Below, one piece after another: positions 8,459 to 16,797 of a DNA stretch of 64,000 bases (its first letter is position 1; every line of letters begins with the position of its first letter). Position numbers and translations under genes: made by a program. The notes beneath the pieces were generated by a model, which saw only the letters and a program-made list of their open reading frames with translations, did no database searches and was not told where the DNA came from. This DNA comes from Pseudomonas frederiksbergensis (GTDB lineage: Bacteria; Pseudomonadota; Gammaproteobacteria; Pseudomonadales; Pseudomonadaceae). The stretch is taken from NCBI RefSeq assembly GCF_017114915.1, contig NZ_JAAUOE010000023.1:20403-84402 (forward strand), in the 5' to 3' direction.

Positions 8459-9112
8459 TTACTTCCAGATATGGATCGGCCAGCCGGCCTTTTCGGCATG
8501 CTCAAGCAACACCGGATCCGGATTCACCACGTGTGGGAAATCCACCTTCAGCAATAACGGCAAATCGTTGCGTGAGTCGGAATAGAAACTCGCGCCCTCC
8601 AGATTTTCCTCTTCGGCGTCCAGCCATTCCAGCAGTCGGGTGATCTTGCCTTCGCGGTAGGTCAGGGTGCCGACGGTGTGGCCGCTGTACACCCCATGCG
8701 CCACTTCCAGTTCGATGCCGAGAATCTCGTCGATGCCCAGACGGTCGGCAATCGGCTTGACCAGATGCGTGCCCGAGGCCGAGATCACCAGGATCCGGTC
8801 GCCGGCCTTGCGGTGGGCGGCGATGGCTTTGGTGGCGTCGCTGAAGATGATGGGCTCGATGAAGTCTTCCACCCAGGGCGCCACCAAGTGCTCGAGCTCT
8901 TGCGGCGTGCGACCGATCAGCGGCTCCAGGCTGAAGGCCATGTAGTCTTCCATGGCCAGGTGGCCCCTGCCGTAGGCATCCATCAATTCCTTGTCGCGAC
9001 GCATGAAAGATTCGCCATCGACCCAGCCGAGGCGGGCCATCTGTTCGCTCCACAGCGAAGCGCAGTCGCCGTGGATCAGGGTTTCGTCCAGATCAAAAAT
9101 TGCCAGGGCCAT
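8459..9112 (-). CDS. HAD-IB family phosphatase
   Basis: A 217-residue haloacid-dehalogenase hydrolase of the SerB-like IB subfamily. Motif I is FDLDETLIHGD (residues 5-15), motif II is ISASGTH, and motif IV is YSDSRNDLPLL, with a cap domain between I and II. All catalytic aspartates are in place, so phosphomonoesterase activity is expected. It begins 34 bp after the ABC-transporter ATPase on the same strand and is the last gene of that operon. This suggests it dephosphorylates an imported compound or a derived intermediate. The exact substrate is unknown; phosphoserine is one possibility from the family. Confidence 0.87.
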   Translation of the reverse strand: MALAIFDLDETLIHGDCASLWSEQMARLGWVDGESFMRRDKELMDAYGRGHLAMEDYMAFSLEPLIGRTPQELEHLVAPWVEDFIEPIIFSDATKAIAAHRKAGDRILVISASGTHLVKPIADRLGIDEILGIELEVAHGVYSGHTVGTLTYREGKITRLLEWLDAEEENLEGASFYSDSRNDLPLLLKVDFPHVVNPDPVLLEHAEKAGWPIHIWK

Positions 9113-9146
9113 CAGTGCGGTTCTCTCTTCAACATCAGCAAGGTCA

Positions 9147-10136
9147 TCAGGCTACCTCACACAGGGCTGTCGGATCGATGGAAAGTGCCAGGCGCTGACC
9201 ATCGGGATGCAGGTCGGCCGCCGAGCGGTTCAGCACATCCACCACCAGTTCTACACCCCGGGCTTCGACCCGGTAGCGAATCACGTTACCCAACAGGCTG
9301 TGGCTGCGGATCTGCGCGTCGAGCTCGCCATTGAGGCTCAGTTCGATGGCTTCCGGGCGAATCGCGATGCGATGGGTGATCGGCCGTTGCAGCAGTTTAC
9401 TGGCGCTGTCGGCGTCCAGCAGGTTGTAGTTGCCGATGAAGCCTGCGGCAAACACATCGACGGGCGCGGTGTAGAGGGTTTCGGCATCGCCACTCTGTAC
9501 GATCTTTCCCTGATTCATCAGGAAAATTCGGTCAGACATGGTCAGGGCTTCTTCCTGATCGTGCGTGACGAAGATCGTGGTCAGGCCCAGTTCGCGCTGA
9601 ATCTGACGGATCTGTTCGCGCAGATGTTTGCGAATCCGCGCATCCAGCGCCGACAGCGGCTCATCCAGCAACAACAGCCGAGGCCGGGTTACCAATGAGC
9701 GAGCCAGGGCCACACGCTGGCACTGGCCGCCGGACAGTTGATGCGGGTATCGGGTGGCGAAGTCAGTGAGCTCCACCAGTCTCAGCACTTCGGCGACGCG
9801 TTTTTGGCTGTCGTCGGCGTTGACCTTCTGCATGCGCAAACCGAAGGCGACGTTCTGCTCCACAGTCATGTTGGGGAACAGCGCGTAACTCTGGAACACC
9901 ATGCCGATCCCGCGTTTCTGCGGGCTCAGCGGGACGAGGTCGTGCCCCTCCAGCAGAATCTGGCCGCCGTCCACCGAGGTCAGCCCGGCGATGCAGCGCA
10001 GCAGAGTGGACTTGCCGCAACCGGACGGGCCGAGCAGGGTGACGAATTCGCCTTTCTGGATTTCACAGTTGATGTCGCTGAAGACGGTGGTGCCTGAATA
10101 ATTTTTTTGAAGATGTTGGACGCTGACATAGCTCAT
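9147..10136 (-). CDS. ABC transporter ATP-binding protein (PotA/PhnT-like)
   Basis: A 329-residue ATPase driving the adjacent two-permease importer. Walker A is GPSGCGKST (near 37-45), the ABC signature LSGGQCQRVALARSL follows at about 136-150, and Walker B is LLLLDEPLSALD. The C-terminal 90 residues match the OB-fold regulatory domain (TOBE) of spermidine, iron and phosphonate importers, with IRPEAIEL marking its start. The gene overlaps the upstream permease by 4 bp (ATGA), implying translational coupling. Together with the SBP-type binding protein and phosphatase genes, the context favours an organophosphorus substrate over iron, but that is inference. Confidence 0.92.
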   Translation of the reverse strand: MSYVSVQHLQKNYSGTTVFSDINCEIQKGEFVTLLGPSGCGKSTLLRCIAGLTSVDGGQILLEGHDLVPLSPQKRGIGMVFQSYALFPNMTVEQNVAFGLRMQKVNADDSQKRVAEVLRLVELTDFATRYPHQLSGGQCQRVALARSLVTRPRLLLLDEPLSALDARIRKHLREQIRQIQRELGLTTIFVTHDQEEALTMSDRIFLMNQGKIVQSGDAETLYTAPVDVFAAGFIGNYNLLDADSASKLLQRPITHRIAIRPEAIELSLNGELDAQIRSHSLLGNVIRYRVEARGVELVVDVLNRSAADLHPDGQRLALSIDPTALCEVA

Positions 10137-10933
10137 TCGCTTTTGTCCTTGTTCAAGATATTGGCCGCCCAGGTCAGAACCAGCACAAAGAAGAAGTAGG
10201 AGATCACCACCGCGCTGGTGAAGTGACCGCTGCTGTTACGCATGTTGTTGAGGTAGACCTGCAGGGTTTCGTAGCGGGTGCCGACGAGGATGTTGGCGAA
10301 CACGAACTCACCGAACAGGAACGAGAACGACAGCAGCAACGCCACCATCAGGCCCTTGCGCAGGTTCGGCAGCACTACCAGGAAGGCTGCTTGCCAGGTG
10401 CTGGCGCCGAGCAGTTGCGCGGCGTCCATCAGGTCGCGCAGGTTGATCGCTTGCAGGTTGTTGGTGATCGCCCGGTACATGAACGGCAACGCCACGGTGA
10501 AGTAGCAACCGATCAGAATCCACGGCGTCCCGACCATGGCGAACGGCCCCGAGCCATAGAGCTGCAAAAGCCCCACCGAGGACACCACCGGCGGCACCGC
10601 GAAGGGCAGCAGGATCAGGATGTTCATCAGCGCGTCGAGTTTCGGGAAGTGGTAATGCACCACGAACAGCAGCGGCAGAATCAGCACCACCGACAGAATC
10701 AGCGCACCGATACAGACCAGCAACGACTGGCCGAACGCATCGAGAAAGCGCGGATCGCTCCACAGCTGGATGTACCACTTGAAGGTAAAGCCGCTGGGCA
10801 TGACCGTCGCCGACCAACTGCTGGCGATCGAGTAGATCAATGTCCCGAGCAGCGGTAACAACAGAATGGTAAACAGCAGGTAAACCACGACCCGGTGGTA
10901 AACACCGACGGGGCCCTGTTCAGCGCGAGACAT
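10133..10933 (-). CDS. ABC transporter permease 2
   Basis: A 266-residue inner-membrane subunit of the BPD transporter (PotC/PhnV-like) class. About six hydrophobic segments are visible, starting with VVYLLFTILLLPLLGTLIYS. The cytoplasmic EAA-type loop that docks the ATPase is visible as LMDAAQLLGASTWQAAFLVVLP around residues 165-186. It overlaps the upstream permease by 14 bp and the downstream ATPase by 4 bp, so the three are one translational unit. Confidence 0.9.
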   Translation of the reverse strand: MSRAEQGPVGVYHRVVVYLLFTILLLPLLGTLIYSIASSWSATVMPSGFTFKWYIQLWSDPRFLDAFGQSLLVCIGALILSVVLILPLLFVVHYHFPKLDALMNILILLPFAVPPVVSSVGLLQLYGSGPFAMVGTPWILIGCYFTVALPFMYRAITNNLQAINLRDLMDAAQLLGASTWQAAFLVVLPNLRKGLMVALLLSFSFLFGEFVFANILVGTRYETLQVYLNNMRNSSGHFTSAVVISYFFFVLVLTWAANILNKDKSE

Positions 10934-11765
10934 GGTAGCTCCTCTTCAACAGCAGCTGATGCACGATGGTCACCAGGGTCATCAACGCCACCAGCACCAC
11001 GGCCAGGGCACTGGCCAGGTTCGGGTCCAGGGAAATGTCGCCGGAAACCATCGCCGCGATGCGGATCGGCAACACGTTGAAGTTGCCGGTGGTCAGGGCG
11101 TAGACCGTGGCGTAGGCGCCGAGGGCGTTGGCCAGCAGAATCACGAACGTGCCCAGCAGCGCCGGGGTCAGCACCGGAAGACCGATGTGCCGCCAGAACT
11201 GCCAGCCATTGGCGCCCAGCAGGGCGGCGGACTCACGCCAGTCTTCGCGCAGGGCATCGAAGGCCGGGTAGAGCAGCAGCACGCCGAGGGGAATCTGGAA
11301 GTAGGTGTAGAGAATGATCAGCCCGGTTTTCGAGTACAGGTTGAAATCCTGAATGATCCCGGCCTGTTTCAGCATGAGGGTGATGCTGCCGTTGAACCCC
11401 AGCAAAATGATGAACGCGAAGGCCAGGGGCACGCCGGCGAAGTTGCTGGTCATGTTGGCGAAAGCGTTGACGAAGTTGCGCAGTTTCGAGTCGACCCGGC
11501 GCAGGGAGTAGGCGCCGAGCACGGCGATGATGATGCCGAACACGCTGGACCAGAAACTGATCTCGAGGCTGTACTGGATCGCCTGCAAATAGAACTTCGA
11601 GTTGAAGATTTTGCTGAAGTTGGCCAGGCCCCAACCGAACTCTTCCGATTGCAGGCTGTTGATCATCACCCACAGCAGCGGGGCGATCTGAAACACGAAG
11701 AAGAAAATCGCGAAGGGCACCAGGCACAGAGCGGCCAGCCATTTACCGCGGGTCATGGCATTCAC
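10920..11765 (-). CDS. ABC transporter permease 1
   Basis: A permease of about 281 residues (PotB/PhnU-like) and partner of the next gene. It opens with a strong membrane helix (WLAALCLVPFAIFFFVFQIA), and the ATPase-contact loop reads REDWRESAALLGANGWQFWRHIGLP around residues 170-195. I prefer GTG 11765 as start: it overlaps the TGA of the phosphatase gene (GTGA) and lies eight bases after GGGAG. ATG 11756 is an alternative. It forms the membrane channel with permease 2. Confidence 0.88.
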   Translation of the reverse strand: MNAMTRGKWLAALCLVPFAIFFFVFQIAPLLWVMINSLQSEEFGWGLANFSKIFNSKFYLQAIQYSLEISFWSSVFGIIIAVLGAYSLRRVDSKLRNFVNAFANMTSNFAGVPLAFAFIILLGFNGSITLMLKQAGIIQDFNLYSKTGLIILYTYFQIPLGVLLLYPAFDALREDWRESAALLGANGWQFWRHIGLPVLTPALLGTFVILLANALGAYATVYALTTGNFNVLPIRIAAMVSGDISLDPNLASALAVVLVALMTLVTIVHQLLLKRSYHVSR

Positions 11766-12568
11766 TTGAGCAGCTCCCGGCACACAGGTTTGTCATGGGG
11801 CACGCCCAGCAGTTCGCAGACGGTGCCGCACAGTTCGGTTTGTTTCGGTACGGCGCTGGCATTGAAGCTGAAGGCGTCGCCGAGAACGAACAGCGGCACT
11901 TCGCGTTCTTCGAGCAGCAAGCCGTTGTGCGAGCGGTCGTTGTTCATGCCGTGGTCGGCGGTCACCAGCACCTGGTATCCGGCGTCGAGCCAGCCTTGCA
12001 GGTAGTCGGCGAGGATGATGTCCGCCGAGCGAGCGCTGTTGCGGTACTGCGGTGTGTCAAGGCCGTGCTTGTGCCCGGCGTCGTCGATGTTCATGGGGTG
12101 GACCAGCAGGAAATTCGGCGCATGGCGCAGGCGCAGGTTTTCCGCGTCGGCGAACAGGTGCGAGTCCGGGTAGTGGTCGCTCCAGTAGAAGTGACCGTGC
12201 TGGATCGGCAGTTTCGGGTCGTCGGTGTGACGGTCCCGGGCAGCCACGAACGGCGAACGGTTATACAACTCGCTGACCCAGTGATAGGCCGCGGCGGCAG
12301 TTTTCAGGCCGGCGTCGGTGGCGTAATGGTAGATGCTGCGCTGGTTGGACAGGCGCGAGACGTTGTTGTGAACGATGCCGCTATCGATCGGCGCAACGCC
12401 GGTCAGGATGCATTCGTAAAGCGGTCGGGACAGGGCCGGCAGTTCGCATTCCAGTTTGTAGAGCGCCGCGCGTCCTGCGCCAACGTAAGCCTGCAGATGC
12501 CCCATGGCGTGGCGTGCGACTTCGTAATTGAGGCCGTCGAGCACGACAAGGATGACGTTGTGCTTCAT
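11762..12568 (-). CDS. Alkaline phosphatase superfamily / phosphodiesterase-like hydrolase
   Basis: A 268-residue member of the alkaline phosphatase/nucleotide pyrophosphatase superfamily. The N-terminus VILVVLDGLNYEVARHAMG carries the metal-binding Asp. Later segments HPMNIDDAGHKHGLDTP and LVTADHGMNND supply the Asp/His ligands typical of the fold. No signal peptide is present (it starts MKHNVILVVLDG), so it is a cytosolic enzyme that could act on what the flanking transporter imports. It is the second gene of the operon, following the binding protein after a 168-bp gap that contains a REP pair. Phosphonoacetate hydrolase and phosphodiesterase members share this fold, so the substrate class is open. 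Confidence 0.82.
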   Translation of the reverse strand: MKHNVILVVLDGLNYEVARHAMGHLQAYVGAGRAALYKLECELPALSRPLYECILTGVAPIDSGIVHNNVSRLSNQRSIYHYATDAGLKTAAAAYHWVSELYNRSPFVAARDRHTDDPKLPIQHGHFYWSDHYPDSHLFADAENLRLRHAPNFLLVHPMNIDDAGHKHGLDTPQYRNSARSADIILADYLQGWLDAGYQVLVTADHGMNNDRSHNGLLLEEREVPLFVLGDAFSFNASAVPKQTELCGTVCELLGVPHDKPVCRELLK

Positions 12569-12618
12569 AGGGGCTGGGACTCCGCGAAAACAGATGATTC
12601 AAGTACGCAACCAATCCC

Positions 12619-12711
12619 CTGTAGGAGCGGGCTTGCGCGCGAAAGCGGTATGTCAGGCAACATCAATGTTGACTGTGCCGACGCCTTCGCGGGCAAGCCC
12701 GCTCCTACAGT
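12619..12711. repeat. REP pair inside the ABC operon
   Basis: Inverted REP copies GTAGGAGCGGGCTTGC (from 12621) and GCAAGCCCGCTCCTAC (to 12709) flank a small internal repeat (CAACATCAATGTTG). It lies between the binding-protein gene and the rest of the operon. Such hairpins often stabilise the upstream transcript or attenuate downstream expression, which would give more binding protein than membrane subunits. Confidence 0.88.
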
Positions 12712-12736
12712 GGATCTCTATCAGATCCCCAATGCC

Positions 12737-13804
12737 TTACGGCATGTTGATGATGACTTCTTCCTGCCACTTCTGAGGCAGCGCCTTGGAGGTTTTTTCC
12801 CACGCATCCGCGTCTTTGATCGGCGTGACCTTTTTGTACTGCTCGTTAGGCAGTAGCTTGGCCTTGACCTCTTCCGGCAGAGTCAAATGCTCGGCGCGAA
12901 TTGGACGGGCGTTGCCTTTCGCCAGGTTGATTTGGCCGGCATCGCTGAAGATGTATTCGCGGGCCAGCTTGGCGGCGTTCGGGTGCTTGGCGTATTTGTT
13001 GATGATGGTGGTGTAACCGGAAATCACCGAGCCGTCGGATGGAATCAGCACGGTGTAGTCATCCGGGTTCGCCATCTTGGCCTTGTAGCTCAGGCCGTTG
13101 AAGTCCCAGACCACGCCGACTTCGATTTCACCCTTTTCCATGGTGGCGATCGTCGGGTTGGCCATCGACAGGCGGCCTTGCTTGGCAATGTCGGCGAACA
13201 GCGCCAGGGCTGGCTGAATGTTTTTCTCGTCACCGCCATTGGCGAGGGCGGCGGCCAGTACACCGTTGGCCGCTTGGGCTGCGGTGCTCACGTCACCGAT
13301 AGAGACTTTGTACTTGCCGGTCTTGAGGTCGGCCCATTTGGTTGGCGCTTCGGAACCGTGCAGCAGTTTTTTGTTGACGATGAACGCGATGGTGCCGGTG
13401 TAGGCCAGTGCCCAGTTACCGTCCTTGTCCTTGGCCCAAGCCGGAACCTGTTCCCAAGTGGTCGGCTTGTAAGGTTGCACCACGCCCTGCTTGACCGCGA
13501 TCGGGCCGAAGGCGGCACCGACGTCGCCGATGTCGGCCGTGGCGTTGTCTTTCTCGGCGGCGAACTTGGCGATTTCCTGGGCCGAGCTCATGTCGGTGTC
13601 GATGTGTTTCAGGCCGTATTTCTTGGCCAGGTCTTCCCAGGTGCCTTTCCAGTTGGCCCAGTCATCGGGCATGCCGACGCTGTTGACTGCGCCTTCCGCT
13701 TTCGCAGCGGCTTCCAGGGCTTTTAAATCGGTATCCGCCGCCATGGCGGCAGTGCACAGGGCAATGGTCGAGCCTAACAGTGATGCCAGGAAAAACTGTT
13801 TCAT
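12737..13804 (-). CDS. Periplasmic ABC substrate-binding protein
   Basis: A 355-residue exported binding protein. The signal peptide MKQFFLASLLGSTIALCTAAMAA is cut near residue 23. The body has two alpha/beta lobes of the iron/spermidine/thiamine/aminoethylphosphonate binding family: VNSVGMPDDWANWKGTWEDL early, GDVGAAFGPIAVKQG in the first lobe and VGVVWDFNGLSYKA in the second. No tyrosine pair diagnostic of ferric-binding proteins stands out. AAAGGAGC lies just before the ATG. It is the promoter-proximal gene of the operon, divergent from the GntR gene, with a TGGTCTAG palindrome 46 bp upstream of its start. Confidence 0.9.
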   Translation of the reverse strand: MKQFFLASLLGSTIALCTAAMAADTDLKALEAAAKAEGAVNSVGMPDDWANWKGTWEDLAKKYGLKHIDTDMSSAQEIAKFAAEKDNATADIGDVGAAFGPIAVKQGVVQPYKPTTWEQVPAWAKDKDGNWALAYTGTIAFIVNKKLLHGSEAPTKWADLKTGKYKVSIGDVSTAAQAANGVLAAALANGGDEKNIQPALALFADIAKQGRLSMANPTIATMEKGEIEVGVVWDFNGLSYKAKMANPDDYTVLIPSDGSVISGYTTIINKYAKHPNAAKLAREYIFSDAGQINLAKGNARPIRAEHLTLPEEVKAKLLPNEQYKKVTPIKDADAWEKTSKALPQKWQEEVIINMP

Positions 13805-13848
13805 CCGAAGCTCCTTTGGGCGTTTTCAACGCTGCGATTGCGGTTGTG

Positions 13849-13862
13849 TTGGTCTAGGTCAG
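13849..13862. promoter_or_regulatory. Putative GntR/UTRA operator 1
   Basis: TTGGTCTAGGTCAG lies 45-58 bp upstream of the binding-protein start. Its core TGGTCTAGGTCA differs at two positions from TGGTCTAGACCA, the consensus I recall for HutC-subfamily GntR regulators such as DasR/NagR. It shares the TGGTCTAG core with the site at 14129-14142 at the other end of the same divergent region. Confidence 0.55.
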
Positions 13863-14128
13863 CAATACCTGAGCCAATTTAGGTGCCTTCGATGACATTT
13901 TGATGTCGACGATCGGTCTGCCTGGAGGTGCTGCGCTCGGGTACGCGGTGTGCGAGATAAGCGTAGACCATGGCTAAGGGGCTGATATGAAAGGGACTTG
14001 GCCATGAAATTGCAGGTGTCTGGCGCAACCGTTCGGCGGCTTTGTCATCTGTCAGTCATCTGCAGTGCCTAGGCTTGCAGGCAGTTGATGGAACCCGGTT
14101 TCGATCGCGGTTCTGCCCTGAATCAGTG
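13863..14128. other. Divergent intergenic region between operators
   Basis: This is the central part of the 351-bp gap between the divergent transporter and GntR genes. No reading frame here is supported. Promoters for both directions must lie in this gap; I could not identify convincing -35/-10 pairs. The two TGGTCTAG sites bracket the region. Confidence 0.5.
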
Positions 14129-14142
14129 CTGGTCTAGTCCAG
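14129..14142. promoter_or_regulatory. Putative GntR/UTRA operator 2
   Basis: CTGGTCTAGTCCAG is a near-perfect palindrome, one base away from CTGGTCTAGACCAG. It ends 13 bp before the ATG of the GntR gene, so binding there would block translation-start-proximal transcription and give autoregulation. Confidence 0.65.
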
Positions 14143-14155
14143 ATAGGTAACGTTG

Positions 14156-14869
14156 ATGCGCATCGAGACCACCAAAGCGGTGACAGCCATCGGGCAGGTC
14201 CTGCAAGAACAGCTCGACCACGGCCTGTTGGCGCCCGGGAGCAAGTTGCCGGCCGAGCGCAAGCTCAGTGAGTTGTTTGGTACCACGCGGATCACCGTGC
14301 GTGAGGCGTTATTGCAGCTGGAGGCCCAGGGCCAGATTTATCGCGAGGAGCGACGTGGCTGGTTCGTGTCGCCACCGCGGCTGGCATATAACCTGATGCA
14401 GCGCAGCCACTTTCACGCGATGGTCAGCGCTCAGGGGCGAGTGCCTTCCACCGAGGTGATTTCCGCGCGTTTGCAGCCGGCATCGGCGGCGGTATGTGCC
14501 TGGCTGCAGTTGCCGGCGCTGTCGAGCGTGATCCAGATCTGCCGCTCGCGACGGATTGACGGGCGATTGGTGCTGTACGTGGAGCACTATTTGAATCCGC
14601 AGTATTTCCCGGGGATTCTGGATTTCGATCTGAATCAGTCGATGACCGAACTGTATGCGCGGCATTACGACTTGCACTACGGGCGGGTGCGCTTCGAGAT
14701 TGTGCCGACAGCATTGTCGGTGGACGCGGCGGCGGCTTTACGGGTGTCGGTGGGCAGCCCGGGATTGCGGATCGCCCGGGTCAACTACGATCAGCATCAG
14801 CGGCTGATCGATTGTGACCTGGAGTTTTGGCGACATGATGCGATTCATGTTGGGGTGGATGTGGTTTGA
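14156..14869 (+). CDS. GntR family regulator with UTRA domain
   Basis: A 237-residue HutC-subfamily GntR repressor. The winged helix covers residues 1-75 (LPAERKLSELFGTTRITVREALLQLEAQG contains the recognition helix). A UTRA effector-binding domain follows, ending GLRIARVNYDQHQRLIDCDLEFWRHD. I chose ATG 14156 over the TTG immediately before it. It is divergent from the ABC-transporter/phosphatase operon and very likely represses it in response to the transported compound or its phosphate ester. A palindromic site sits directly upstream of its own start. Confidence 0.9.
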   Translation: MRIETTKAVTAIGQVLQEQLDHGLLAPGSKLPAERKLSELFGTTRITVREALLQLEAQGQIYREERRGWFVSPPRLAYNLMQRSHFHAMVSAQGRVPSTEVISARLQPASAAVCAWLQLPALSSVIQICRSRRIDGRLVLYVEHYLNPQYFPGILDFDLNQSMTELYARHYDLHYGRVRFEIVPTALSVDAAAALRVSVGSPGLRIARVNYDQHQRLIDCDLEFWRHDAIHVGVDVV

Positions 14870-14904
14870 GGTTTTGATCTTCTCCAGGAATACCGCTGGA
14901 ATAA

Positions 14905-16797
14905 TTGTTCGAAAATAATTCCTGCCTATATAGATGTACCGCATCTGAAACTGCTGATCCTCATAGATTTGCCTATAGCGGGAAAGAGCTCTCCAATAAT
15001 CTTGCGCACACACTCGAGGTTGAACTTGCGCAAGTTAGAGCGGCAGGTGATACGAGTGTTTTGCCTCCCTTGCAGGCCTTTGTACGTGAGTTGGGTGTCA
15101 GGGATGACTTGATCGCCAGAAAAGCCAGCGCACTGGCGTCCGCCAAGAGTACGGCCAGTCAAAGGTTCGGTCAGACACAGGTCGATACATTTTTAACGCG
15201 AGGGCGGTTGCCACAGATCAACCGCCGGGCCGGGGCCAGTGGCGTCTCGGTTCGCGAGGCTTACGCCGCATTGTTCAACGCCAAGTTGCTGGCTGAAGGC
15301 ATCGCGCTGTTGAACACTCAATCCGTTACCGTGAAGGGCATCATTGCTACGTTACAGGCTCAAGAGGCCAATCGGTTAGCTCAGGAACAGGTACGGCTAG
15401 CGGCGGAGCATGCCCGGCAAGTCGCTCAAGAGCAGGCTCGTATCGCGCAGGAGCAAGCTCGTAGAGTGGCGGAAGAGTTGGCACGCATCGCCGCGGAAAA
15501 CGAAGTCAGGCGACTGGCGCAAGAGCGAGCGCGCATGGCGGCCGAAGCGCAGGCAAAGGAAATGGCCGAGACGTTGGCTCGGCTTGAGGCAGAACAACTG
15601 GCGCGTCAAAGGGCTGAAGAACAGGCCCGGATCGAGGCGGCGGAGCAAGCACAACGCTTGGTGGATGCCGAGCTTCGACGCCTGGAGCTTGCCAGGGCCG
15701 CGAATACTTACCCGGTGCATGGCGCCACCGCTCACGCTCAGCCTGGATTCACGACTCCGAACGGCGCCATGGACATTGCCGAAGACGTGATGGCGGCATT
15801 GCGCGCTGCTATACGCTCTGCGATCGCCGCGTTATCCGGTCTGGCCGCAGGGACGGCAACGGGTTTCATGGTCGGCGTTGGCGCGCTGGTTTACTCACCT
15901 GAACTGGCCAATGGCGAATTGCCGAAAAGGTACATGTTCAGCTATCCCTTGGAGGACCTCAGGTCCGGTCCCTTGCCAGATCTCGATCATTTAGCGAAGA
16001 ACGGCGGTTTGCTTGATGTACCGGTGCGTTTCAGTTCCAGGGCAACAGAGGGCGATCAATCGGAGTTACTTGTCGTTCCGGTCGATGGAGTAAGTCTTCC
16101 CGCCGGTGTGCGGGTCGTGGCGGCTGTCTACAACCCGCAGGAGAACATCTATAGCGTCACCCTCCCGGATGTTCCCCCCAGGACATTGGTATGGATGCCG
16201 CTGATTACTCCGGACAGCAGTTCGACTGCGCTGCCCGTCCAGGAGCCGAGTCCGCCGCGGTATGCAGGTGGCGTCATCATCCCCGTCGAAGGACGAATCG
16301 ACAGTCATCCGGCTGTGGGTGAAGCCGGCTTCGACGATTACATTATTGTGTTTCCGGCGGATTCTGGCCTGCCCCCGCAGTACGTGATGTTCCGGGATCC
16401 CCGGGAGGATGCCGGGGTCGCCACGGGTGATGGAGAGCCGGTTGCAGGGAGATGGCTGGAAGCGGCTTCGCACGGTGATGGCGCGCCTATACCGGCGCAG
16501 ATTGCAGAACAGTTGAGCGGTAGGCAGTTCAGGAATTTCAGGGCGTTCAGGGAGGCGTTTTGGAAGGCGGTTCCCAATGATATGGAGTTGGCGAAGTCGT
16601 TTGATCAGGGTAGCTTGAATGAAATGAATAAAGGACGAGCCCCGTTTGTAAGAGTGGCTGATCGTGCTGGGAAGAGAGTGAAGTTTGAGTTGCATCACAG
16701 CACTGCGCTAGCAAACGGTGGGGCTCTATATGATAACGATAATCTTCGCGTGCTAACTCCAAAGGGGCATGTGGAAATTCATAGGGGGATTAAGTAA
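14905..16797 (+). CDS. S-type pyocin-like HNH DNase bacteriocin
   Basis: A toxin frame of up to 630 residues. Domains in order: a helical N-terminal region (1-150), a long Arg/Ala/Glu/Gln-rich coiled coil (about 150-265), a hydrophobic Ala/Gly segment (about 295-325), a pyocin-S translocation-type beta domain (about 340-500) and a colicin-type HNH nuclease. The nuclease has ELHH at 595-598, Asn613, His622 and His626. This spacing is identical to colicin E9 (E100, H102-H103, N118, H127, H131), so the active site is complete. It should kill related cells by DNA cleavage. Odd points: no ATG occurs until the coiled coil, and the frame opens at TTG 14905 directly after an in-frame TAA. Only 35 bp separate it from the GntR gene, and no LexA-like box is visible. 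The receptor-binding N-terminus may be missing. Confidence 0.85.
   Translation: MFENNSCLYRCTASETADPHRFAYSGKELSNNLAHTLEVELAQVRAAGDTSVLPPLQAFVRELGVRDDLIARKASALASAKSTASQRFGQTQVDTFLTRGRLPQINRRAGASGVSVREAYAALFNAKLLAEGIALLNTQSVTVKGIIATLQAQEANRLAQEQVRLAAEHARQVAQEQARIAQEQARRVAEELARIAAENEVRRLAQERARMAAEAQAKEMAETLARLEAEQLARQRAEEQARIEAAEQAQRLVDAELRRLELARAANTYPVHGATAHAQPGFTTPNGAMDIAEDVMAALRAAIRSAIAALSGLAAGTATGFMVGVGALVYSPELANGELPKRYMFSYPLEDLRSGPLPDLDHLAKNGGLLDVPVRFSSRATEGDQSELLVVPVDGVSLPAGVRVVAAVYNPQENIYSVTLPDVPPRTLVWMPLITPDSSSTALPVQEPSPPRYAGGVIIPVEGRIDSHPAVGEAGFDDYIIVFPADSGLPPQYVMFRDPREDAGVATGDGEPVAGRWLEAASHGDGAPIPAQIAEQLSGRQFRNFRAFREAFWKAVPNDMELAKSFDQGSLNEMNKGRAPFVRVADRAGKRVKFELHHSTALANGGALYDNDNLRVLTPKGHVEIHRGIK

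Noticed and set aside
14800..14905. SOS/LexA box for the bacteriocin
   Set aside because: I looked for CTG-N10-CAG with an A/T-rich centre and found only CAGCGGCTG-like sequence inside the GntR coding region.
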